From positions 4,866 through 13,495 of the forward strand of contig JAGWAW010000053.1 of assembly GCA_021296165.1 (NCBI GenBank): a DNA stretch of 8,630 nt, given 5' to 3'. Origin of the DNA: Nitrosopumilaceae archaeon. GTDB taxonomy: Archaea > Thermoproteota > Nitrososphaeria > Nitrososphaerales > Nitrosopumilaceae. The translations under genes were made by a program, and so were the position numbers. Numbering within the stretch: position 1 is the first letter of the stretch; each line of letters opens with the position of its first letter. A model generated the notes under the pieces. It did no database searches. It saw nothing but the letters and a program-made list of their open reading frames with translations, and was not told the origin of the DNA. Positions 1-6,374 of the stretch are shown piece by piece.

Positions 1-1
1 C

Positions 2-991
2 GGCATGGTGAACGAGGGGGCGAGGGGGGAGACGGCGCTCCAGCTGCGGGACGCCTTCGGCTTTGGGGCGGACGCGGAGCTGCGCCACAACCACACAGAA
101 CAGTTGATGTCGTCGCTGAACCAGCGGGACCCGCACGCCACCCTCCGTATGGCCAACGCGGTGCGGCTGGCCGAGTGGTTCGAGCCGTACGAGTCATACG
201 CGGATGTCGTACGGGGCATCTACCGCGCCGATATAGACAGCGTCGACCTTCCGGCCGTAGGTATGGGTCTAGTGAACGCCTGGGCAGCCGAGAAGACCGA
301 GGGCAAGATAACGCAGGTGCTCGGCGCGCCGCTGCCCGATCATACGGCATCCGTAATAGCGAACGCCATATACTTCAAGGGTTCGTGGGTGGAGCGGTTC
401 CCGGCGGAGAACACGCGCCCGTCTGATGTGCAGGCCGACTTTATGCAGACAACCGGATGGTTCGACTATTCGTCGTCCACTACCGAGCAGGTGCTCCGGA
501 TGCCATACGAGGGGGACAGGCTGTCGATGCTGGTGGTGCTGCCCGCGGAGCGGGACGGCATGGGGGCCTTGGAGGGGACTATCGCGCCCGACATGGTGGA
601 CCGGTGGACGGCGGACCTCCGCCCCACCGAGGTCGCCGTCAAGATGCCCAAGTTCGAGATGGGCACCCACTATAATCTGGTGCCGCCCCTGAGGGGCCTC
701 GGGGTATCAGACGTCTTTGGTATGGCGGCCGACCTCTCCGGGACGGCCGACCTATCTGGCATTGGCCAGAACCTGTACGTGGGCGCCGCACTCCACGACG
801 CGTATGTCCAAGTGAACGAGGAGGGGACCGAGGCGGCGGCCGTCCCGACAATAATAGTGGAGATCACCAGCGAATCGTTCGAGCCCCCGCCCGTGCCGTT
901 CGTGGCGGATCACCCGTTCCTCTTCCTCATACTGGACGACCGCAGCGGCACGATACTGTTTGCGGGGCGCGTCTCGGACCCGTCGCAGTAG
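2..991 (+). CDS. serpin-family serine protease inhibitor (5' partial)
   Basis: This is a serpin, a suicide inhibitor that traps serine proteases by inserting its cleaved reactive loop into a beta sheet. The frame is open at the window edge. The first ATG (5) is internal, because its context (MVNEGARGETALQL) matches the family's conserved 'MxxLGARGxTAxQ' helix, which normally lies some 50-60 residues into the protein. Counting from that Met, visible hallmarks are NAIYFKGSW (120-128), KMPKFEMGTHY (about 214-224), the hinge EEGTEAAAVP (272-281) and the C-terminal signature ADHPFLFLILDDRSGTILFAGRVSDP (301-326, quoted in parts: ADHPFLF, GTILFAGRV). The small-residue hinge is typical of inhibitory rather than storage serpins. 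The segment from G274 to H303 is about five residues longer than in alpha-1-antitrypsin, so P1 is uncertain, roughly T288-F292. Export cannot be judged because the N-terminus is missing. The next gene starts 112 bases downstream from its own promoter. Confidence 0.93.
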   Translation, partial: GMVNEGARGETALQLRDAFGFGADAELRHNHTEQLMSSLNQRDPHATLRMANAVRLAEWFEPYESYADVVRGIYRADIDSVDLPAVGMGLVNAWAAEKTEGKITQVLGAPLPDHTASVIANAIYFKGSWVERFPAENTRPSDVQADFMQTTGWFDYSSSTTEQVLRMPYEGDRLSMLVVLPAERDGMGALEGTIAPDMVDRWTADLRPTEVAVKMPKFEMGTHYNLVPPLRGLGVSDVFGMAADLSGTADLSGIGQNLYVGAALHDAYVQVNEEGTEAAAVPTIIVEITSESFEPPPVPFVADHPFLFLILDDRSGTILFAGRVSDPSQ

Positions 992-1069
992 CGCCGGATA
1001 TCGCGGACGCGTCGGGGGAGATCCGGACGCCGCCGCGCCTGCAGCCAAACCCTGACGACTCCTCTGCTC

Positions 1070-1079
1070 TTTTAAATAA
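1070..1079 (+). promoter_or_regulatory. archaeal TATA box of the permease operon
   Basis: TTTTAAATAA stands out in a GC-rich stretch. Its first T of TTTAAATA (1071) is 32 bases before the TTG start at 1103. This is the spacing expected if transcription starts at or next to the start codon, giving a leaderless mRNA. No ribosome binding site is visible between the box and the start. Confidence 0.75.
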
Positions 1080-1102
1080 CCCAATCCACCATTACACCAC
1101 AG

Positions 1103-2290
1103 TTGGATTACCGCTTTAAGCTGGCCAAGCGCATGCTCTTCAACAAGAAGGGCAGCCTCATAGGCGCGGTGCTGGCCGTAACCATAGGCATACTGGTGTT
1201 GCATGTCAACTTTGTGATATTCCAGGGGCTGTACGACGCCATAGTGCGGGACATAACCGAATACCACAACGGGGACATACTGGTGACCGACGAGGCCAGC
1301 CTGATAGAAAAGTCCGACACCACGATACTGAACTGGTTTGAGCGCATACCATACGTGGAGGCGGCGGCGCCCCGACTCTCCACGACCGGCGAGATAAACA
1401 TCACCAGGAACGGCCAGCTGATCCAGGAGCCGCGGGTTCGCCTGCTGGGGGTAGACCCCCTCCGGGACGTAAGGGCGTCGGCGGCTCACCAGACCGTCTC
1501 GGAGGGAAACTACGTGTACGCGCGCAACTCCATAGTGCTGGGCGCCAACGTTGTCCGGGACCTGGGGGACGTGCGGCTGGGGGACAGCATACAGGTGGGC
1601 GTGACCGACAGGTGGGGCCAGGACCAGGTGCGCCGCTTCATAGTCTCGGGCATAGCCAGCTCGCCGGGCGGCCAGGGCCTGGACTACACCGCCATCATAC
1701 ACATAGACACGCTCCGGGACATGATGGCCCGGGAGGGGTACACGGGCTCGGTGATGGTGAAGATGAGCGACCCGGCCCGGGCCGCCGAGGTCCGGGACAG
1801 GTTCCTATTATCATTCCCCAACGACGACTTTATTGCCGAGACCATAGAGGAGTCTGGCGAGCAGCAGCTGGCAGGCTTCCGCTCGGGTATCGCCATGATA
1901 AACATGATCGGGTACTTTGGGATGATGTCCTCGGCCTTTGCCATAGTCACCATACAGATGATGCTGGTCAACGGCAAGACCAAGGAGATCGGGATAATGC
2001 GCTCGATAGGCGCGCGCCGCAAGGACATTCTGGTGATATTCCTGATGCAGGGCATGCTCATAGGGTTCATAGGGGCCAGCGTGGGGACGGGGGCCGGGCT
2101 GGCGTACACCTTCTACGCCAAGGAGACCAAGCTCTCGTTCAACAACAGCCTGCCGCTGGAGGTCAACTACGACTGGACCAAGATAGCGCAGACGGCCCTG
2201 ACCGCGTTCGCCCTGGCCGTGATCGCCGCCCTGTACCCGTCGTACAGGGCCACCCGGCTGCTCCCCGTGGAGGCGATGAGGTACGGATAG
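1103..2290 (+). CDS. ABC transporter permease, FtsX/LolC/MacB family
   Basis: This is a 395-residue membrane permease with the LolC/LolE/MacB plan: TM1 (about 18-40), a large extracytoplasmic domain (about 45-257), then TM2 (263-288), TM3 (309-335) and TM4 (361-378). The cytoplasmic loop KEIGIMRSIGA (294-304) is the family's conserved coupling element. The C-terminus YPSYRATRLLPVEAMR is also typical. In this family the permease does not usually make a transport channel. It uses ATP hydrolysis to move or extract lipid-anchored or membrane-associated substrates, or to act on proteins outside the membrane. TTG at 1103 is chosen because it sits at the expected transcription start below the TATA box and gives a natural basic N-terminus (MDYRFKLAKR). 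The alternative ATG at 1133 would shorten it by ten residues. The ATPase gene follows after ten bases and almost certainly forms the complex with it. The substrate is unknown. Confidence 0.9.
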   Translation: MDYRFKLAKRMLFNKKGSLIGAVLAVTIGILVLHVNFVIFQGLYDAIVRDITEYHNGDILVTDEASLIEKSDTTILNWFERIPYVEAAAPRLSTTGEINITRNGQLIQEPRVRLLGVDPLRDVRASAAHQTVSEGNYVYARNSIVLGANVVRDLGDVRLGDSIQVGVTDRWGQDQVRRFIVSGIASSPGGQGLDYTAIIHIDTLRDMMAREGYTGSVMVKMSDPARAAEVRDRFLLSFPNDDFIAETIEESGEQQLAGFRSGIAMINMIGYFGMMSSAFAIVTIQMMLVNGKTKEIGIMRSIGARRKDILVIFLMQGMLIGFIGASVGTGAGLAYTFYAKETKLSFNNSLPLEVNYDWTKIAQTALTAFALAVIAALYPSYRATRLLPVEAMRYG

Positions 2291-2300
2291 CATACTGGAA

Positions 2301-2975
2301 GTGGAGTCGCTGGTCAAGGTGTACGGCCGCGACGAGAGCGCCGTCCGGGCGGTGGACGACGTCTCGTTCCGGGTGAACCGGGGGGAGTTCACGCTGGTGG
2401 TGGGCAGCTCCGGCTCGGGCAAGTCCACCCTGCTGAACCTGGTGGGCCTGCTGGACAGGCCCACCTCCGGCCGCATATCCATAGACGGCACCGACATCAT
2501 GCACCTGAACGACGGCAAGACCACTACGTTCCGGAACCGCAAGCTGGGCTTCATATTCCAGTTCGCCAACCTCTTGACGGACCTTACGGTGCTGGAGAAC
2601 GTGATGCTGCCCGTCCAGATGGCCGGGGGGAGGGACCCCCGCGGGTACGCCTCCGAGCTGCTGGGTGCCGTGGGGCTGCGCGACCAGATGCACAAGAGGG
2701 CCGACCGCATATCGGGGGGGCAGGCGCAGAGGGCCGCCGTGGCCCGGGGGCTGGCCAACAGGCCCAGCCTGGTGCTGGCCGACGAGCCCACCGGGAACCT
2801 GGACTCGATAAACTCCGAGAGCGTGGTGCAGCTGATGAAGTCCATGTGCGAGAAGCTGGGGCAGACGTTCGTGGTGGTGACCCACGACCAGCAGGACTTT
2901 GGGAACGTGGACCGAATAATCAATATGAGGGACGGGCGGGCATTCCAAGAGATGGCCCCGGAGGCTGTGCGTTGA
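2301..2975 (+). CDS. ABC transporter ATP-binding protein, LolD/MacB type
   Basis: This 224-residue ATPase drives the permease encoded just upstream. All nucleotide-binding elements are present: Walker A GSSGSGKST (35-43), Q-loop with Q87 in GFIFQ, signature ISGGQ (137-141, Ile replacing the usual Leu), Walker B LVLADEP with catalytic E162, D-loop NLD (166-168) and H-switch H195 in VVVTH. Length and motif spacing match the LolD/MacB/FtsE group that pairs with FtsX-type permeases. GTG at 2301 is the first standard start after the upstream stop codon in this frame. The preceding codons (ATA CTG GAA GTG) would read ILEVESL, which resembles the usual 'MIxVxxL' N-terminus. A GAGGT at 2278-2282 lies closer to that position, so the true start could be slightly upstream at a rarer codon. 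Its TGA shares one base with the ATG of the next gene. Confidence 0.94.
   Translation: MESLVKVYGRDESAVRAVDDVSFRVNRGEFTLVVGSSGSGKSTLLNLVGLLDRPTSGRISIDGTDIMHLNDGKTTTFRNRKLGFIFQFANLLTDLTVLENVMLPVQMAGGRDPRGYASELLGAVGLRDQMHKRADRISGGQAQRAAVARGLANRPSLVLADEPTGNLDSINSESVVQLMKSMCEKLGQTFVVVTHDQQDFGNVDRIINMRDGRAFQEMAPEAVR
2960..2964 (+). promoter_or_regulatory. Shine-Dalgarno site for the COG1361-like gene
   Basis: GGAGG lies ten bases before the ATG at 2975, inside the end of the ATPase gene. It supports that ATG as the start and points to translation of an internal operon gene by a ribosome binding site, in contrast to the leaderless first genes in this window. Confidence 0.6.
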
Positions 2976-4273
2976 TGTACCAGGCGGCAGCCGCCTCGCT
3001 GCTGGCCGTATCGCTGTGCGGCGTGGCTGCCGGGCAGGGTTTCGGGGGGTTTGGCGACTCGCCGTTCGAGAGGGACTTTGCCGACGTAAAGTATCTGGAC
3101 TCGTACTTTGGGACGTTCGACTCCAAGGTGGAGGTGACCCCCGGCGACCAGAACGTGCCGTTTACGGTGGTGCTGGCCAACGTGGGCACCCAGGACATCA
3201 CCGGCATACGCGGCGAGATCTCCATGCCGTACGGCTTCTCGCCGGCGGAGGGGACGGGGCTGGTGGTGGTGGCCGACAGCAACACCAACTCGCTGGCCGG
3301 GGAGATATTCCACCTGACGTTCTACGTGGACGTGGAGCCGCACGCCCTCATACAGGAGTACCCGGCCGCCGCCAAGGTGGAGTACTCCCGCATCCGGGAG
3401 TCGGGCGTGCGGAACTCGTTCTTCGACTTTTACTTTATGGTGCCCGGCAGCGGCGTGCTGCACGTCAAGACGCTGGACCAGTTTCTGTTCTCGCTGCAGC
3501 CCAATACGGTCCACATCGAGATAGCCAACAACGGCACCGCCCCGCTCTCCAACGCCGACATCAGGACGCCGGACGCGGCCATGTCGGCGGGCTCCCCGTC
3601 AAACTTGGAGAACGTGGTGGTGTACGAGTCCAGCTGGGCCGTGGGCAACATAGGCCCCAGATCCTCGGAGACCATACAGATGACCGTGTACATCCCCGAG
3701 ACGCTGAGCGGCCAGACCCTGCGGCTGCCGCTGGAGATATCATACATAGACGCGCACGGCGACGCCGTCAGCGAGATCCGCACCGTCGACTTTTACGTGC
3801 GGGGACTGGTGGACCTGTCCGTGTACGGGGTCGAGACCTTCTCCATATCAGATAGTATCATGATCGTGGGCGAGATAATCAACGAGGGCAACGAGGACGC
3901 CCTGTTTGCGTTCGTGACGGTGGAGCCGGCCGGCGCCTCCAACATAGTGGGCAGGACGCAGTTCATAGACGAGATAGATACGGACTCGCCGGTCCCCTTC
4001 AACATTCCTTTGGAGTTTGACGGGCCGCCCGCATACGGCGAGCACGACATAGTGGTTACGGTGCGGTACAAGGATGACATACGCGAGGAGCACTTTCTGG
4101 TGCACCCGGTCACCATAACGGTGGCCGAGCCGGCCCCCGTGCGCGAGGAGCCGGTGATACCGGGACTGGATGCCGACTCGCCGGTCTCCGACTCCATAGT
4201 GATGATCGCCGCCGCCATAGCCGTGGCGGTCATAGTGGCGGTGCTGGTGGCGGCCCGGCGCCGCCGCCGCTAG
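2975..4273 (+). CDS. exported COG1361/CARDB-like surface protein with C-terminal membrane anchor
   Basis: This 432-residue envelope protein is likely the partner or substrate of the ABC pair upstream. The ATG overlaps the ATPase stop by one base (TGATG) and has a GGAGG site. An in-frame start at 2846 is rejected because it would bury the signal peptide. Residues 1-20 are a hydrophobic signal peptide (MYQAAAASLLAVSLCGVAAG) without the usual early basic residue. Three successive beta-rich domains follow, at roughly 40-145, 160-285 and 290-395. Each carries the 'xVxIxNxGxxxLxxA' style of CARDB/COG1361 S-layer-like modules (for example VLANVGTQDI, IEIANNGTAPL, GEIINEGNEDA). A short Pro/Glu linker leads to a membrane helix (about 406-427) ending in RRRRR, so the bulk faces outside. 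Permease, ATPase and COG1361 protein in one operon is a recurrent archaeal arrangement. The ligand is unknown. Confidence 0.87.
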   Translation: MYQAAAASLLAVSLCGVAAGQGFGGFGDSPFERDFADVKYLDSYFGTFDSKVEVTPGDQNVPFTVVLANVGTQDITGIRGEISMPYGFSPAEGTGLVVVADSNTNSLAGEIFHLTFYVDVEPHALIQEYPAAAKVEYSRIRESGVRNSFFDFYFMVPGSGVLHVKTLDQFLFSLQPNTVHIEIANNGTAPLSNADIRTPDAAMSAGSPSNLENVVVYESSWAVGNIGPRSSETIQMTVYIPETLSGQTLRLPLEISYIDAHGDAVSEIRTVDFYVRGLVDLSVYGVETFSISDSIMIVGEIINEGNEDALFAFVTVEPAGASNIVGRTQFIDEIDTDSPVPFNIPLEFDGPPAYGEHDIVVTVRYKDDIREEHFLVHPVTITVAEPAPVREEPVIPGLDADSPVSDSIVMIAAAIAVAVIVAVLVAARRRRR

Positions 4274-4285
4274 GCGCCGCATTCG

Positions 4286-4295
4286 CTTTTATAGA
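4286..4295 (+). promoter_or_regulatory. archaeal TATA box of the cyclophilin gene
   Basis: CTTTTATAGA lies 13 bases after the preceding stop codon. The first T (4287) is 29 bases before the TTG start at 4316, so transcription is expected to begin at the start codon. The gene therefore has its own promoter and is not merely the fourth gene of the ABC operon. Confidence 0.75.
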
Positions 4296-4315
4296 TACTC
4301 TGCAAAGCCGGGCCG

Positions 4316-5881
4316 TTGAAGGGAGTATTGGTGGCACTGGCTGCAGTACTGGCGCTGGGCATGTCCTCGGTGTCGTACGCCCAGCTGGACGACACTCTTG
4401 TGGTGCTGTACACCGAGCAGGGCATACTGGCCATAGAGCTGTTTCCGGCCGACGCGCCCAACCACGCGGCAAACTTTGCGGCGCTGACCGAGGAGGGGTT
4501 CTACGACGACACGCTCTTCCACAGGATAATCCCAGGGTTCATGATACAGGGCGGGGATCCCAACACTAGGTCAACCTCGGGGGCCTCCCCGGACCAGTGG
4601 GGCACCGGGGGGCCGGACACCCGGCTGGCCGCCGAGTTCAACACCATAATGCACAACCGGGGAATATTGTCGATGGCCCGCTCCACTAGCCCCGACAGCG
4701 CCGGCTCGCAGTTCTTTATAGTGCACCAGAACTCCAACTTTCTGGACGCCCAGTATACCGTCTTTGGCCGGCTGGCGACCCTGGGGAGCTACGACACCTT
4801 GGACGCGATAGCGGCGGTGAGGACGGTGGAGAACGACCGACCCGCCGACCCCGGGCTGGTCAGGGTGATAGCCAGCGAGACGCTGACCCGGGAGGAGGCC
4901 GTCTCCTCAGGTCTGGAGTTGCTGGACCAGGGGCCGCCCGCCCGCATACAGCCCACCGAGCCGCCGGCGCCGCCCAGCCGGGAGTACGAGAGCGAGGAGC
5001 TGAACCTCTCGATGGCGTTCCCGGAGGGGTGGGTCATACAGGCGGTGGGGGGAGACGGACTTCCGGACGTGGTGGCGGTGGCGCCCATGATGGGTGTCAT
5101 CCCATCGTCCATAGCAGTGTACGTGGACGTCTCCAACGGCACCAGCTTGGACGATGTCATACAGGGCAAGGTGGAGAACCTCGAGGCCCTCCAGGATGCC
5201 AGCCAGTTTGAGATACTGTCCCACGAGAAGGCCCAGATAAGCGGGCGGGAGATGTTCGTGCTGGACGCCAAGGATTTCTTTGAGACGCAGGGCGGCCTCA
5301 CCCAGATAAAGTACAGGGAGGTGACCTCGGTGGTGGGAGATACGATATACACATTCCTGTTTACCGGCGACGCGAACCTCTTTGACGCGGACCTGCCCCT
5401 ATTCCAGGAGGCCATCTCGTCGTTTACGGTGCTGGTCGAGCCCTCCTCGTTCCAGCTTCCCTTCGGCGGCGGCTGCCTCATCGCGACGGCCGCCTTCGGC
5501 TCGGAGATGGCCCCCCAGGTGCAGCAGCTCCGCGAGCTGCGCGACAACTCCCTGGTCAATACGGCGGCGGGGCGCGGATTCCTGGAGTGGTTCCACACCA
5601 TATACTACTCGTTCAGCCCGGCGGTGGCCGACTACGAGAGGGAGAACCCCGCATTCCGTGATGTGGTACGGCTGGCCATAACCCCGATGATATCCATACT
5701 GTCCATCCTGAACCATGCCGAGATGGAGACCGAGGAAGGGGCCGTCCTGTACGGCTCGGCGGCCATATCCTTGGTAATTCTGGCATATCTGGGCGCGCCC
5801 GCCGCGGCGTCGTACTGGCTGTGGCGTCTGGCGCGCCGCCGGGCCGCCCCTCGAGCGCACCCGGCGCCCATATCCAAATAG
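4316..5881 (+). CDS. exported cyclophilin fused to PsbP-like and CFI-box C-terminal domains
   Basis: This 521-residue protein is a peptidyl-prolyl cis-trans isomerase acting outside the membrane. Residues 1-22 are a signal peptide (MKGVLVALAAVLALGMSSVSYA). Residues about 26-190 form a cyclophilin domain with FHRIIPGFMIQGGD (68-81; R70, F75, M76 and Q78 match R55, F60, M61 and Q63 of human CypA) and GSQFFI (130-135). The CypA W121 and H126 positions are F142 and Y147, substitutions common in prokaryotic cyclophilins. After a Pro-rich linker (about 209-221), residues about 226-378 resemble a PsbP-like fold ('LSMAFPEGW' opening, terminal 'ISSF'). Residues 387-397 are CLIATAAFGSE, the CFI-box motif of thaumarchaeal C-terminal domains. 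A membrane helix at about 480-500 and a basic tail end the protein. The TTG start fits the TATA box and gives Lys at position 2. The cyclophilin assignment is firm. The middle domain is less certain. Confidence 0.92.
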   Translation: MKGVLVALAAVLALGMSSVSYAQLDDTLVVLYTEQGILAIELFPADAPNHAANFAALTEEGFYDDTLFHRIIPGFMIQGGDPNTRSTSGASPDQWGTGGPDTRLAAEFNTIMHNRGILSMARSTSPDSAGSQFFIVHQNSNFLDAQYTVFGRLATLGSYDTLDAIAAVRTVENDRPADPGLVRVIASETLTREEAVSSGLELLDQGPPARIQPTEPPAPPSREYESEELNLSMAFPEGWVIQAVGGDGLPDVVAVAPMMGVIPSSIAVYVDVSNGTSLDDVIQGKVENLEALQDASQFEILSHEKAQISGREMFVLDAKDFFETQGGLTQIKYREVTSVVGDTIYTFLFTGDANLFDADLPLFQEAISSFTVLVEPSSFQLPFGGGCLIATAAFGSEMAPQVQQLRELRDNSLVNTAAGRGFLEWFHTIYYSFSPAVADYERENPAFRDVVRLAITPMISILSILNHAEMETEEGAVLYGSAAISLVILAYLGAPAAASYWLWRLARRRAAPRAHPAPISK

Positions 5882-5891
5882 ATGTGACATG

Positions 5892-5919
5892 TGCAGGCGC
5901 CCCGGGGGTATCGCCTGCA
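5892..5919 (+). repeat. 8-bp inverted repeat (hairpin) after the cyclophilin gene
   Basis: TGCAGGCG (5892-5899) and CGCCTGCA (5912-5919) are perfectly complementary around a 12-base loop. The hairpin begins ten bases after the stop codon at 5881. It could stabilise or process the 3' end of the transcript. There is no following T-tract, which archaeal transcription termination normally uses, so it is not called a terminator. Confidence 0.5.
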
Positions 5920-6343
5920 GCCCTTGGAGTGGCTGATATTTGACGCCCCGACCGCCGGGACGGGGCCGACCGCCGGATCCGTCCCCGCCGGGGGCCCCCA
6001 TTCCCCGGTACTGCGCAGCAAAAAACACGCGCCGGGATCCGCGGCATGTCTAGGTCTAGGCGCAGCCACACCGCTCATTGCGCAGACTCGACGGAAGACA
6101 AGGGAATTTTGCGGGGAGTCTTGCCACATCTCCGCGGTCCGCATATTGGTAATTATTTGCAGCCTGTCCAACCGGGCCATTCAAACAGGGATATGCCTCA
6201 AAACGAGGATTGTAGACAATCTCCATTCTCACAACTCCGGCCACAGGAACGTTTCGGACGGGCCACCGGCTTGGTCCGGAGCTGCCGGCGGCTTGGGAGC
6301 GATTTCAGATAATTATGTCGGAGACTGTGCCATAAACTGCTGT

Positions 6344-6354
6344 GTTTTATATAG
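6344..6354 (+). promoter_or_regulatory. archaeal TATA box of the Cys-tail membrane protein gene
   Basis: GTTTTATATAG is a strong TATA match. Its TTTTATAT begins at 6345, 30 bases before the GTG at 6375, the same geometry as the TATA boxes at 1070 and 4286. It therefore favours GTG 6375 over the in-frame GTG at 6342, which would lie upstream of the transcript. Confidence 0.68.
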
Positions 6355-6374
6355 CAAAGAATGCCATAGGTTAC

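Larger units (their letters stand above)
5882..6374 (+). other. intergenic region without a supported gene
   Basis: This stretch of about 490 bases lies between two + strand genes. It holds a hairpin just after the upstream stop (5892-5919), a GC-rich tract with the repeated GACCGCCGGRA motif (about 5950-5980), a tandem TCTAGG pair near 6047-6058, a short palindrome (6208-6221) and the promoter of the next gene. Open frames crossing it on both strands (for example 5891-6481 + and 6056-6244 -) lack the G/C-rich third positions and the recognisable protein character of the neighbouring genes. No tRNA or other RNA gene was recognised. Confidence 0.5.

Noticed and set aside
1061..1073. T-rich CTCTTTT as a serpin terminator
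   Set aside because: The T-run is part of the TATA box of the next operon, and four Ts alone are weak evidence.
752..1702. Minus-strand open frame across the serpin-permease junction
   Set aside because: It is antisense to the serpin hinge and the permease, with a Val/Tyr/Arg-rich shadow composition and no promoter on that strand.
2846..2974. Upstream in-frame start for the COG1361-like gene
   Set aside because: The extra 43 residues overlap the ATPase gene, would bury the signal peptide, and the GGAGG site and TGATG overlap support ATG 2975.
1811..3514. Long minus-strand open frame opposite the permease, ATPase and surface-protein genes
   Set aside because: It is antisense to three genes with clear motifs, and its translation has no recognisable domain. 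Long antisense frames are common in GC-rich DNA.
6056..6244. Minus-strand 62-residue frame in the intergenic region
   Set aside because: It has A/T-rich third positions unlike other genes here, with no TATA box at a suitable distance and no recognisable motif.
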